A DNA stretch of 64,000 bases, taken from contig NZ_QHKM01000006.1 of the NCBI RefSeq assembly GCF_003258365.1, forward strand, positions 62,001-126,000, in the 5' to 3' direction. Position numbers and translations under genes: made by a program. The notes below the pieces were generated by a model. That model was not told where the DNA came from. It made no database searches and saw only the letters and a program-made list of their open reading frames with translations. The stretch comes from Hymenobacter edaphi. GTDB taxonomy: Bacteria; Bacteroidota; Bacteroidia; Cytophagales; Hymenobacteraceae. Shown in pieces: positions 39,543-48,597 of the stretch (its first letter is position 1; every line of letters begins with the position of its first letter).

Positions 39543-40184
39543 ATGTTGAAGATTGGCATTACCGGCGGCATTGGCTCGGGCAAGACGGTGGTCTGCCGCC
39601 TCTTCGCCCTGCTCGGCGTGCCGGTGTACGACGCCGATACCCGCGCCAAGTGGGTAATGAACCACGACCCGGTGCTGCGCGCCAGTCTGGAAGCAGCCTT
39701 CGGGCCCGATACCTACACCGAGGCCGGGCTGAACCGCACCTTCCTGGCTCAGCTGGCCTTCAACAGCCCCGAGCAACTGGCCCGGCTCAACGCCCTGGTG
39801 CACCCGCGCGTGGGCCACGACTTTGCGGCCTGGGCCACGGCGCAGCAGCACGCCGGCCACGCCTACGTGCTCAAGGAAGCCGCGCTGCTCTACGAGTCGG
39901 GTTCGTGGCAGCAGCTCGACCGCATCATCACGGTGTACGCGCCGCAGCCCATTCGCGAGCGGCGCGTGCTGCACCGCGACCCGCACCGCACCCCGCAGGA
40001 CGTGCTCAACATCATCGGCAAGCAACTCAGCGAGGAGGAAAAGCTGCGCCGGGCCGATTTTGTGGTGCGCAACGACGACGCCGAGCCCGTGCTGCCGCAG
40101 GTGCTGGCCCTGCACGCGCAGCTGCTGGCCCTGGCCGCTACCGCCGCGCCCGCCGAAACACCGACAGCGCCTTCAGCCCGTTGA
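39543..40184 (+). CDS. coaE: Dephospho-CoA kinase
   Basis: 213 residues. The P-loop is GGIGSGKT (residues 8-15); the CoA-domain lid and DADTRAKWVMN, and LVHPRVGHDF and KEAALLYESG, are typical. It catalyses the last step of CoA synthesis. Its last 47 bases overlap, on the opposite strand, the 3' end of the downstream membrane protein gene, so both stops are inside the neighbour's coding sequence. Confidence 0.95.
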   Translation: MLKIGITGGIGSGKTVVCRLFALLGVPVYDADTRAKWVMNHDPVLRASLEAAFGPDTYTEAGLNRTFLAQLAFNSPEQLARLNALVHPRVGHDFAAWATAQQHAGHAYVLKEAALLYESGSWQQLDRIITVYAPQPIRERRVLHRDPHRTPQDVLNIIGKQLSEEEKLRRADFVVRNDDAEPVLPQVLALHAQLLALAATAAPAETPTAPSAR

Positions 40185-41772
40185 CGCGCAGCTGGTACAC
40201 TTCCCGGCCCATCGAGTCGGCGTAGGACTCGGGGTGCCAGCGGTAGTTGCTGATAAAGTATTCGGCCTCCTTTTGCGGCGCCACGCGCACCAGGCGCTGC
40301 CGCTCGGCGGGGGCCAGCACCTGCATGTTGTTGTACACCGGCTCGGGGCGGTAGGAGCGCACGGTAATCTGCGCGGCCGGGTCGTGGTCCAGAATCCACT
40401 GCAGGCCCTGCCGGTACGTCAGCCCCCAGTAGTCCCGCTCGTAGCCGGCTTCGAGGGTGGCGGGCGACAATAGGCTGAAATACAGCTGCTGATGAGGATG
40501 GTCGCGCACGAGGCGCCACAGCGGCTCCAGGGCCCCGGCGGCCAGCAGCGCGGCTACGCCGATGGCCACCGGGCGGCGGCGGGGGCGCTGCCACTGCCGC
40601 CGCCCGCGCAACAGCGCCTGCAGCCCGTGCAACCCCACCAGCACGAAGGCCGGGTAGACGAAATACAAGTGGCGCCAGCCGTCGTAGAGCACCGAGTTGA
40701 ATACGACCACGGCCACCAACGGCCCGAGCAGCCAAGCGCCGGTCAGCACGTCGAGGGTGCCGGCGTAGGTGCGCAGCACCCGCAGCGGGCGGCGGCCGTA
40801 GCACAGCAGCCACGCGGCCGCGCCCAGCCCGAAGGCCGCGGTATAGGCCAGCGGGGTGGTGATGAGCAGCCACCACGGCACGTAATGCCAGGGCAAATCG
40901 AGCGCCGACACCCAGCTGCCGCCGTAAAGCACGGTGGAAGCACCCCGCGAAAATTGCCGGAAGCTGCTGAACGCCTGCGTGAAGTGCGCCCAGGGCTGCT
41001 CCCACAGGTACGGCCAGCACAGCACCGTGGTGGCCGCGCTCAGCAGCAGCCACAGCCCGGCGGCCGGCAGCAGGTGGCGGCCGCCCGTGCCGCGGCGGCG
41101 CCCCAGCCACAGCGTCAGGCCCAGCAGGGTCAGCGGCACGAGCAGCACGCCGTTGACGCGCAGGGCAATGGCCGCGCCCGTAGCCACGCCGTGCCAGAAG
41201 CCGCGCCCGGCCGTGGGGCGGCGCAGCAGGCGGGCCAGCGTGAACATGCCCACGGTGAAAAAGGCGAGGAACAGGCCGTCCTTGGCGTTGTAAAACGCAT
41301 CGGCGAAGAGGCGGGGCGTGCAGTACAGCACCGCCGTGCCCAGCAGGGCCAGCCGCCAGTTGCGGAAGCGCAGGCGGGCCAGCCCGTAGAAGGCGAGCAG
41401 GCCGCCGGTGTAGAGCAGGTAAATGAGCAGGTGGCGCGTCCAGTACACCTGCTGGGGCTCCTCCAGGCGCAGCAGCTTCTGCAGCAGGATGGAGGGCAGC
41501 TCGAACACCACGCCGTGGTCCTGGTCGGGGTAGGTGGCCAGCTCCGGAATCAGCGCGTAGTTGTCCTGACCGCGGGCCACGGCGGGGGCCAGCTTGTCGG
41601 CCACGTACTTGGCATTGACCATGCCGTTGAGTCGGTCCACCGGCTCGTCCCACGACACGCCGTAGTCGCGGTGCAGCAACAGGCCCAGCAGCAGCACCGC
41701 CCCAAAAAACGCCGGTACCAGCCAGCGGCCGGAGCGGAAAGCGGAAAGCAGCGGGGCGGAGGGGGCGGGCAT
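40138..41772 (-). CDS. Polytopic membrane protein, PMT/ArnT-like glycosyltransferase
   Basis: 544 residues with about 12 predicted transmembrane helices. It carries the GT-C acidic motif near the first periplasmic loop (DYGVSWDEPVDRLNGM), followed by a long membrane part and a C-terminal soluble tail. This layout suggests transfer of a sugar from a polyprenyl-phosphate donor at the periplasmic face. Acceptor unknown. The ATG at 41772 is chosen because the alternative at 41799 lies within the -7 box. It is divergent from another GT-C-like gene. Confidence 0.72.
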   Translation of the reverse strand: MPAPSAPLLSAFRSGRWLVPAFFGAVLLLGLLLHRDYGVSWDEPVDRLNGMVNAKYVADKLAPAVARGQDNYALIPELATYPDQDHGVVFELPSILLQKLLRLEEPQQVYWTRHLLIYLLYTGGLLAFYGLARLRFRNWRLALLGTAVLYCTPRLFADAFYNAKDGLFLAFFTVGMFTLARLLRRPTAGRGFWHGVATGAAIALRVNGVLLVPLTLLGLTLWLGRRRGTGGRHLLPAAGLWLLLSAATTVLCWPYLWEQPWAHFTQAFSSFRQFSRGASTVLYGGSWVSALDLPWHYVPWWLLITTPLAYTAAFGLGAAAWLLCYGRRPLRVLRTYAGTLDVLTGAWLLGPLVAVVVFNSVLYDGWRHLYFVYPAFVLVGLHGLQALLRGRRQWQRPRRRPVAIGVAALLAAGALEPLWRLVRDHPHQQLYFSLLSPATLEAGYERDYWGLTYRQGLQWILDHDPAAQITVRSYRPEPVYNNMQVLAPAERQRLVRVAPQKEAEYFISNYRWHPESYADSMGREVYQLRVNGLKALSVFRRARR

Positions 41773-41796
41773 CGGGAGGGGAAACAGCGGAAGGCG

Positions 41797-41804
41797 CAAA
41801 GGTA
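41797..41804 (-). promoter_or_regulatory. -7 element of the left GT-C gene
   Basis: Minus-strand TACCTTTG, 25 bases before the ATG at 41772. Confidence 0.45.
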
Positions 41805-41837
41805 GCGGCGGCCGCGTACGCTTTGGCGCCCAGCCGA

Positions 41838-41845
41838 TACCTTCG
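41838..41845 (+). promoter_or_regulatory. -7-like element of the right GT-C gene
   Basis: TACCTTCG, one base from TAnnTTTG, immediately before the ATG at 41851. If real, the mRNA would be almost leaderless. Confidence 0.25.
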
Positions 41846-41850
41846 CGCCT

Positions 41851-43110
41851 ATGCTACGTCGTCGGCCCCTGCTGTTCTGGATGCTGGCCCTGGGGCTGGT
41901 GCTGCTACGCCTGGCGCTGCTCGGGCGCCACAACCCCGGCCTGGAGTGGAACTGGGACGAAGTGCGCAACGCCCGCATTGCCGAGCACTGGCTGCAGGGC
42001 CGCGGCTACGTCAGCTACGACGCCGTGCGCCAGCAATTCCGGCCCGATGCCTTCCACGCCAGCTTCCCGGTGTGGGTGTACGCCGCCTGGTTTAAGCTCG
42101 GCCTGCCCCGGCACTACTTCACGGCGGCCGTGTACCTGCTCACGGCCGTGGGCGGCGTGGTCACGCTGCGCTACGCCGAGCGGCTACTGCGCTGGTACCG
42201 CCTGCCGCCGCCCGCCGCGTGGCTGGGCGGGCTGTTGCTGGCGCTGTACCCCTCGGTGCTCTGGTACATCGGGGCGTGGTTCTGGTACGAAAACCTGTGC
42301 CTGCCCGCGCTGGTGTGGGCCACCTACCAGCTGCTGCGCCTGCTCGACGGGCGGCCGCTGCCCCTGGCCAAGGCAGGGCTGCTGGCCGCGGTAGTCGCCG
42401 GGTCTTGCCTGCTGCGCGGCTACCTGCTGGCCGTGTACGGCGGCCTGTTTGTCCTGCTGCTCTGGCAGGCCTGCCGCCAGCCCGCGGCGCGGCGCCGGGT
42501 GGCGTGGCGCCCGGCCCTGCTCACGCTGGCCCTGACCTTGCTGCTGCACCTGCCCATCTTCGTCAAAAACCACCGCCTGTTCGGGGCTTACATTTTGAGC
42601 ACCCAGCCCGGCTTCGAGCTGCTGCAGGGCCACAATCCCGTTACGCAGGGCCGCTTTATGTTCGATTGGGACGAGCCCGCCCGGCCGTTTGCCCAATGGG
42701 TGGGCCGGCAGATTCCCCAACTCTCCGGGCTGAATCAGTACCAGGAAAGCCAGGCCCGCGCCCGCCTGGCCCGGCAGTGGATCAGCGGGCACCCCGCCGC
42801 CGAGCTGCGCCTGCTGGCGCGTAAGCTGCTGGTGTTCTTCAGCCCCGAAAACTTCGTGGCCGACAACTTCCGCACCCGCTACCACCCGCTGACGGCCGCC
42901 GTGCACCTGGCCTTTCTGCTGAGCGTGCTGGCCACGGCCCTGCGCTGGCGCGGGCTGCGCTTCCACCGGCCCGATGCCCTGCTGCTGCTGCCGGTAGCGG
43001 TGGTCTTGCTGCTAAGCCTGGTGTTTTTTGTGGGCTACCGCTGGCGCCTGTTCGCCGAGCCGGCCTTCGTCCTGTTTCCGCTGATTACCTGGCAGCGGCT
43101 GCGCCGGTAG
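41851..43110 (+). CDS. Polytopic membrane protein, GT39/GT83-like glycosyltransferase
   Basis: 419 residues with about 10 predicted transmembrane helices. The first loop carries LEWNWDEVRNARIAEHW, the acidic motif of GT-C enzymes. It may transfer sugar from a polyprenyl donor to a lipid or protein at the periplasmic face. It is divergent from a similar but not closely related gene, with only 78 bases between the two starts, so the two probably share a regulatory region. Confidence 0.7.
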   Translation: MLRRRPLLFWMLALGLVLLRLALLGRHNPGLEWNWDEVRNARIAEHWLQGRGYVSYDAVRQQFRPDAFHASFPVWVYAAWFKLGLPRHYFTAAVYLLTAVGGVVTLRYAERLLRWYRLPPPAAWLGGLLLALYPSVLWYIGAWFWYENLCLPALVWATYQLLRLLDGRPLPLAKAGLLAAVVAGSCLLRGYLLAVYGGLFVLLLWQACRQPAARRRVAWRPALLTLALTLLLHLPIFVKNHRLFGAYILSTQPGFELLQGHNPVTQGRFMFDWDEPARPFAQWVGRQIPQLSGLNQYQESQARARLARQWISGHPAAELRLLARKLLVFFSPENFVADNFRTRYHPLTAAVHLAFLLSVLATALRWRGLRFHRPDALLLLPVAVVLLLSLVFFVGYRWRLFAEPAFVLFPLITWQRLRR

Positions 43111-43839
43111 CCGGCCGCTGGTGCGCTGCCGGGCGCCCCGGCCCGGAATCTGGCGCAAACCGACGTTGTTCATAAATAAATCATATTGGATTCGGCCAAC
43201 GTCTATTGACTGGGCAAGTCTTGTCACCTACCTTGCCCGCATCATCCCGCACGTTTCGGCGGCCCCGGCTTTTACTACACGGCGCCCCGGCTATACACTT
43301 ACCCGCAGGGTCACACCCCCACGCGGCCGCTTCTACGCTTTCCGCTTTCTTACTGCCTGCCTACGCACCGGCTACGCTGTGCGTACCAGCGCCGAGCCAC
43401 GCCCGTAGCTCGGCGGCGGGTGCGCGTCTCAGTTATCTGGCGGCGTTTTTAGCTGTTCTGGTCCTGCGCAGGCAGGCGGGAAGGAGGACGCATTCTATCC
43501 ACCACTAGCCTCATGCTGTGCCCGGCACGGCAGGCCTAGCCGACTCCTCATTCTATGCGTGCCCGCCACTTCTGCCCGCCGCCGGCCAGCCCCTAACAGC
43601 TAGCCCCGTTGCTTGTGCCGCGCCCCCGCCCCTGCGGGTTTCGGCCGCCTCCTGACTGCTCCGCGCTGGAGTCGGTTGGGCAGCGCCTTGTGCGGAAAAA
43701 TACAATTTATGTTCACTGGGTGGCTCCTCGTAGGGAGCCTGCTTGCCAGTGCCTTAGCCCGTGCCTCGCCCGGCCTCTGATTTTGTGCTTTTCACTACCG
43801 GGCACCGCCTGTCCGGCCATAATCAACCCTTCTTTTATC
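43111..43839. other. Long gene-free region upstream of the M4 metalloprotease
   Basis: 729 bases with no credible coding frame. It has a promoter-like site at 43206-43236 and a GC-rich tract with many short repeats (CCCGCC, GGCAGGC). No tRNA, known riboswitch or repeat-array pattern was recognised. If the promoter is used, the mRNA leader would be about 600 bases. Confidence 0.5.
43206..43236 (+). promoter_or_regulatory. Promoter-like site upstream of the M4 protease gene
   Basis: TTG, 20 bases, TACCTTGC. This is the normal spacing, with a -7 box lacking one T compared with TAnnTTTG. Confidence 0.35.
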
Positions 43840-46647
43840 ATGAAAAAAAGCTACCTGAGTTACGCCTGGCTGTTCGCCGGCCTGCTCGCGCCCGCTGCCC
43901 TGCAGGCGCAGGATTCCGGCCCCAAGCCGCACCGCACGTTGGCCCGCAACGGCGAGCCGGCATTGGTCGAGTTTCGCAGCCAGGGGCTGCAGTACCGGAC
44001 GGATCAGGTGCAGCGCCTGTTCGCCTCGGAGCTGCGCCTGGGGCCACACGACCAGCTGTTGCGCCAGGAAGCGCCGGCCACCGATGCCATCGGGGTGGCG
44101 CACGAGAAGTTTCAGCAGTTCTTTAAAGGAGTAAGGGTCGAGGGCAACAACTACACGGTTCACAGCCGGGAAGGCGTGGTGGAATCATTGAGCGGCCACT
44201 TCGAGCGCATTCCCGAGGGCCTCTCGGCCACGCCGGCCCTGCCGGCCGACAAGGCGCTGGCGGCCGCGCTCAGGCACGTGGGCGCCACCCGCTACATGTG
44301 GCAGGACCCCCGGGCGGAAGCCCAGCTGCGTGAGCAGGAGCACAACGACCGCGCCACCTACGCCCCAACCGGCGAGCTGGTGGTGGTGCACGCCCCCGCC
44401 CGGCGCAAACCGGCCGCGGAAGCCCGCACGGTGCTGGCCTGGAAGTTCAACATCTACGCGCAGGAGCCCGTCAGCCGCGCCTACGTGTACGTGGACGCCC
44501 ATTCGGGGCAGGTGGTGTTGGTCAACGACATCATCAAGCACGCCACCGGCACCTTCGAAACGCGCTACAGCGGCACCCAGACCGGCAATACCGAGCCGGG
44601 CGGCTGGGGGTACGAGCTGCGCGACAACTCCCGGGGCGGCGGCATCGAAACGTGGGACTACAACGCCGGCTCGATCTTCACCGACAACGATAACAACTGG
44701 ACGGCTGCCGAGTACGACAACGCCGACAAGGACAACGCTGCCCTCGATGCCCACTGGGGCGCCCAGGCCGTGTACGATTACTGGAAAAACGTCCACAACC
44801 GGAACAGCTACGACGGGCAGGGCGGCACGCTGCGCAGCTACGTGCACTACGGCACTGGCGTCGACAACGCGTACTGGGCCGGCAACGGGACCATGTACTA
44901 CGGCGACGGCTCGTATTACTTCACGCCGCTTACTTCGCTGGATGTGTGCGCCCACGAAATGGGCCACGGCATCTGCGAAACCACGGCCAACCTCTACTAC
45001 GGCTACGAGTCGGGGGCGCTGAACGAGGGCTACTCCGACGTGTGGGGCGCCGTTATCGAAAACTACAAAGCCCCGAACAAGCAGAACTGGCTGATCGGGG
45101 AGGAAATTACGATTGGCGGCGGGGCGCTGCGCTCGATGAGCGACCCCCACGCCTACGGGCAGCCGGCCTACTACCAGGGCCAGTACTGGGACCCGTTCGA
45201 GGAGGTTCACACCAACAGCGGCGTGTTCAACCACTGGTTTTACATCCTGAGCACGGGCAAGGCGGGCGTGAACGAGGGCGGCAATGCGTACCGCGTCAAC
45301 GGCATTGGCATGGCGGAGGCCGCCAAAATTGCCTTCCGGGCCGAAAGCCAGTACCTGAGCATGTGGAGCGAGTACTGGGACGCGCGCACCTACACCATTC
45401 AGGCCGCCATCGACCTGTACGGCTACGGCTCGGCCGAGGAAATAGCGGTGACCAACGCCTGGTTTGCCGTCGGTATTGGGGCCGCGCACCCCGGCCTGCC
45501 CTTCGCGCCCTTCAGTACCCACCAGATTCTGGCCAAGCACAGCGGCAAGGCCCTCGATATCAACAAGGCCAGCCAGAGCCCCGGCGCCGCCGCTATTCAG
45601 TGGCCCTTCGACCCCTACACGCTCAACCAGTTCTGGTACATTCAGCCGGTAAGCAGCAACGCCTATAAGCTGACCGCCGCCCACAGCGGGCAGGCGCTGG
45701 AAATCGGCGGCAGCAACACCAACGCCGGGGCCCTGGCCAACCAGTGGCCTTACGTGGGCGGCGCCAACCAGCAGTTCCGAATCGAAAACGTGGGCGGCAA
45801 TGATTTCCGCATCGTGGCCCAGCACAGCGGGCAGGCCCTGGAAGTGGGCGGCGCCAGCCAGGACGACCGGGCCACGGTGAACCAGTGGCCCTACCAGGGC
45901 ACCGACCACCAGAAATGGAACCTCGCGCAGGTCGGCGTCTACAAGATTGTCAACAAGCACAGCGGCCAGGCGCTGGACATCCGCCAGGCCAGCCAGACGG
46001 GCGGGGCCGGCGCCATCCAGTGGCCCTTCGATCCGAACACGTCCAACCAGTACTGGGAAATCCAGAGCGTGGGCAACGGGCGCTACAAGCTGATTGTGCA
46101 GCACAGCGGGCAGGCCCTGGAAATTGGCGCGGCCAACACCAACCCCGGCGCCCTGGCCAACCAGTGGCCCTACTGGGGCGGCACCAACCAGCAGTTTGAA
46201 ATCGAAAGCGTGGGCGGCGGCGCGTTCCGCATCATCGCCGTGCACAGCGGGCAAGTGCTGGAAGTGGGCGGCGCCAGCACCGCCGACGGCGCTACCATAA
46301 ACCAGTGGCCCTACCAGGGCACCGACCACCAGAAATGGTACATCCAGAGCATCTACCGCGACTACATCCCGCGGCCGGCGGGGAGCACGGCCGACGTGAC
46401 GCAGGCCCCGCTTACCAACACGCTGGCGCTGTATCCGAACCCGGCCAGCAACCAGCTGACGCTGGCCGTCGCCGGCACCGGCCAGCTGAGCACCGCCACC
46501 ATCACCGACGCCCGCGGCGCCGTGTTGCTGACCGGCCGCCCCGATGCCAGCGGCAAGCTGGACATCAGCAAGCTTAAGCGCGGCCTCTACTTCGTTACCG
46601 TCAGCGACGGCACGCGCACCTACCGGCAGAAGTTTGCCAAGGACTAA
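43840..46647 (+). CDS. Thermolysin-like (M4) metalloprotease with two ricin-type modules and T9SS sorting domain
   Basis: 935 residues. Signal peptide (MKKSYLSYAWLFAGLLAPAALQAQ), FTP/PepSY propeptide (about 30-220), M4 catalytic domain with HEMGH (372-376; zinc His372, His376, Glu373) and the third ligand Glu396 in NEGYSD. Then six repeats of about 46 residues, each around a HSG(Q/K)AL(D/E)I core and QWP, forming two ricin-type beta-trefoils (about 560-840). Last comes a T9SS type A domain (LALYPNPASNQLTL, ending in TYRQKFAKD). It probably degrades protein while bound to glycans. The ATG at 43840 starts the signal peptide; no good start precedes it. Confidence 0.9.
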   Translation: MKKSYLSYAWLFAGLLAPAALQAQDSGPKPHRTLARNGEPALVEFRSQGLQYRTDQVQRLFASELRLGPHDQLLRQEAPATDAIGVAHEKFQQFFKGVRVEGNNYTVHSREGVVESLSGHFERIPEGLSATPALPADKALAAALRHVGATRYMWQDPRAEAQLREQEHNDRATYAPTGELVVVHAPARRKPAAEARTVLAWKFNIYAQEPVSRAYVYVDAHSGQVVLVNDIIKHATGTFETRYSGTQTGNTEPGGWGYELRDNSRGGGIETWDYNAGSIFTDNDNNWTAAEYDNADKDNAALDAHWGAQAVYDYWKNVHNRNSYDGQGGTLRSYVHYGTGVDNAYWAGNGTMYYGDGSYYFTPLTSLDVCAHEMGHGICETTANLYYGYESGALNEGYSDVWGAVIENYKAPNKQNWLIGEEITIGGGALRSMSDPHAYGQPAYYQGQYWDPFEEVHTNSGVFNHWFYILSTGKAGVNEGGNAYRVNGIGMAEAAKIAFRAESQYLSMWSEYWDARTYTIQAAIDLYGYGSAEEIAVTNAWFAVGIGAAHPGLPFAPFSTHQILAKHSGKALDINKASQSPGAAAIQWPFDPYTLNQFWYIQPVSSNAYKLTAAHSGQALEIGGSNTNAGALANQWPYVGGANQQFRIENVGGNDFRIVAQHSGQALEVGGASQDDRATVNQWPYQGTDHQKWNLAQVGVYKIVNKHSGQALDIRQASQTGGAGAIQWPFDPNTSNQYWEIQSVGNGRYKLIVQHSGQALEIGAANTNPGALANQWPYWGGTNQQFEIESVGGGAFRIIAVHSGQVLEVGGASTADGATINQWPYQGTDHQKWYIQSIYRDYIPRPAGSTADVTQAPLTNTLALYPNPASNQLTLAVAGTGQLSTATITDARGAVLLTGRPDASGKLDISKLKRGLYFVTVSDGTRTYRQKFAKD
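45523..46350 (+). repeat. Internal duplication within the M4 protease gene
   Basis: Two blocks of about 415 bases (from about 45523 and 45943) encode three ricin-type repeats each. They are nearly identical at many codons, for example AACCAGTGGCCCTACCAGGG occurs in both, so the second trefoil arose by a recent in-frame duplication. Confidence 0.7.
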
Positions 46648-46671
46648 CGCCCCGCTACCGGCTTGATCGGC

Positions 46672-46704
46672 AAGGCCCCGGCGCAGCGTGCGTCGGGGCC
46701 TTTG
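46672..46704 (+). terminator. Terminator after the M4 protease gene
   Basis: AAGGCCCCGGCGCA/TGCGTCGGGGCCTT stem (one G-U) with a 3-base loop, then TTG. Beyond it to 46954 no gene was seen. Confidence 0.65.
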
Positions 46705-46954
46705 TGCCGGCTCAGCAGGGCCGAGGGCCGCCAAACATGCCTACGGTCGGGTACTCGCGGCCGGGGGCGTGCCTTGGCCGGCAGGGCTCCAGGTAAAACT
46801 ACCTGCCCTGGGCAATCAGGTGTTTCTACGCTAAGGAACGCCGCCCCGGTTTTGAACATTTGTCGCCGCCTCTTTCGGCCGGTCCCGCGCTACTGACCGG
46901 CCGGCGCCAGCCCCGCCACGGTCCCGTTTTTCTTCACCACTAGCAGCCATACCC

Positions 46955-48574
46955 ATGCCCCAATACACCCGTAACAACGCCTGGAACAACGGCGGTACGT
47001 TCGACAATCCCGATGTGCTGTGGTACGCGAAGGGCGTCGGCCAGATGATGCGCCGCGCCCTCAATGACCCGACCAGCTGGTGGTTTTACGCCGCCATCCA
47101 CGGCGAGTACGTGAATCCCGCCACGGCGTGGTACCCCAGCCCGGCTGCCTTCCCGGCCTGGGGCTACATCACCTCCCCGCCCAGCGTACCGACCTCGCCG
47201 CTGCCTTCGCCGGCCATGCAGGAGTTGTACTGGAACCAGTGCCAGCACGGCAGCTGGTATTTTCTGCCCTGGCACCGGGGCTACCTGATGGCGCTGGAAA
47301 CGCAGCTGCGGCAGGACATCGTGGCTCAGGGCGGCCCCGAAACCTGGGCGCTGCCCTACTGGAACTACTTCGGGGGAGAAGCCGGCAGCCAGTTTCAGAT
47401 GCCGCCCGCTTTTGCCGCGCAGACGCTGCCCGACGGAAGCCCGAACCCGCTGTACCTGGCCATGCGCTACGGCCCCGATGGCGACGCTAACATCTACGTG
47501 CCCACGGCCGCCGGCGAAGCCGCCCACCCCAACGACCCCAAACTGCCCCCGGTAGCCAACGAAGTCACCGAGCAGCCGGCGCTGAGCGAAACCCAGTTTT
47601 CGAAGGCCGACCCGCTGTACGGCTTTGGAGGGCCGGACACGGGCTTCTCCCACGACGGCGGGCACTTCGGGCGCCTGGAAAGCAATCCGCACAATAAGGT
47701 GCACGTGTACGTCGGCGGCACGCCGAGCAACACGGCCCTCTATGGCCTGATGGCCGACCCCGGCACGGCCGCGCTCGACCCGATTTTCTACCTGCACCAC
47801 TGCAACATCGACCGCCTGTGGGCCGTCTGGAACGCCAGCGGCAACGCCAACCCAACCGCCCCGAGCTGGTTGGACGGCCCGGCCCAACAGTTTGCCATGC
47901 CCGACCCCAACGGCCAGCCGTGGTACTACACGCCGGGCCAGATGTCGGACCTCGGCGCCCTTGATTACCACTATCAGGAGCTGCTGAGCCAGCCGGCCGT
48001 CGAGCCGGCGCTGGCCACGCGGCTGGTGCTGCTGGGGGCTGCAGCCGCCGCCGCCAAAGTAGCCAGCGAGCCGGCTGCCCCGGTTGCCCCGCGGCAGCCC
48101 GAGCTGCTCGGCGCCAACCGGGGGGCGCTGCGTATCCAGACCGGGGGCACGCAGACGCTGGTGAAAATGGACCCGAGCGTGCGCCACAAAACGGAGGTAA
48201 GCCTGGCCCGCGCAGCCGAAACCGCCCAGCCCGACAGCGCCTTCCTCAAGCTGGAAAATGTGCGGGGCACCTTCGACGCCACGGTGCTGCAAGTGTACGT
48301 GCAGGCGGCCACCGGGGCCGCGGGCGGCGACAAAGCCCTGCTGGCTGACACGGTTGCGCTGTTTGGCCTGCGCCGGGCCAGTGCCGCCGACGGGCAGCAC
48401 GGCGGGGAGGGGCTGACCCTGGTGCTGGACATCACCCACATCCTGGATCAGCTGCACCTGGCCGGGGGCCTGACGGCTGATGCCCTGCAGGTCGACATCG
48501 TGCCTAACCGCCCGCTGCCTGATGGCGGCGTTGTCGAGGTCGGCCGCGTGAGCGTGTACCGCCAGGCATTCTAA
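46955..48574 (+). CDS. Tyrosinase/polyphenol-oxidase family copper enzyme with C-terminal extension
   Basis: 539 residues. Type-3 copper centre: CuA His49 (AAIHGEY), His98 (CQHGSWYF), His107 (LPWHRGYL); CuB His246 and His250 (HNKVHVYVGG) and His282 (DPIFYLHHCNIDRLW). Cys96 lies two residues before His98, the C-x-H arrangement that forms a thioether in fungal and plant enzymes. After the core (about 1-345) there is a Pro/Ala linker and a beta-rich C-terminal domain (about 405-539), as in plant PPO. It oxidises phenols to o-quinones. No signal peptide is visible. It leads a tight three-gene cassette. Confidence 0.88.
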   Translation: MPQYTRNNAWNNGGTFDNPDVLWYAKGVGQMMRRALNDPTSWWFYAAIHGEYVNPATAWYPSPAAFPAWGYITSPPSVPTSPLPSPAMQELYWNQCQHGSWYFLPWHRGYLMALETQLRQDIVAQGGPETWALPYWNYFGGEAGSQFQMPPAFAAQTLPDGSPNPLYLAMRYGPDGDANIYVPTAAGEAAHPNDPKLPPVANEVTEQPALSETQFSKADPLYGFGGPDTGFSHDGGHFGRLESNPHNKVHVYVGGTPSNTALYGLMADPGTAALDPIFYLHHCNIDRLWAVWNASGNANPTAPSWLDGPAQQFAMPDPNGQPWYYTPGQMSDLGALDYHYQELLSQPAVEPALATRLVLLGAAAAAAKVASEPAAPVAPRQPELLGANRGALRIQTGGTQTLVKMDPSVRHKTEVSLARAAETAQPDSAFLKLENVRGTFDATVLQVYVQAATGAAGGDKALLADTVALFGLRRASAADGQHGGEGLTLVLDITHILDQLHLAGGLTADALQVDIVPNRPLPDGGVVEVGRVSVYRQAF

Positions 48575-48597
48575 AAACCCAATTTGCTGCCGGGCCC

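Noticed and set aside
39890-41653. 587-codon frame offset from the GT-C gene on the same strand
   Set aside because: Arg/Ala/Pro-rich out-of-frame translation of the membrane protein gene; the other frame has membrane helices.
43121-43408. 95-codon plus-strand frame in the region before the M4 protease
   Set aside because: Arg/Thr/Pro-rich with no motif and no start context.
45523-46350. Regular repeats that could look like a repeat array
   Set aside because: They are in frame and encode ricin-type units; spacing is about 138 bases, far from a CRISPR pattern.
44185-46734. 849-codon frame antisense to the M4 protease
   Set aside because: Shadow frame; repeats in it mirror the ricin-type repeats.
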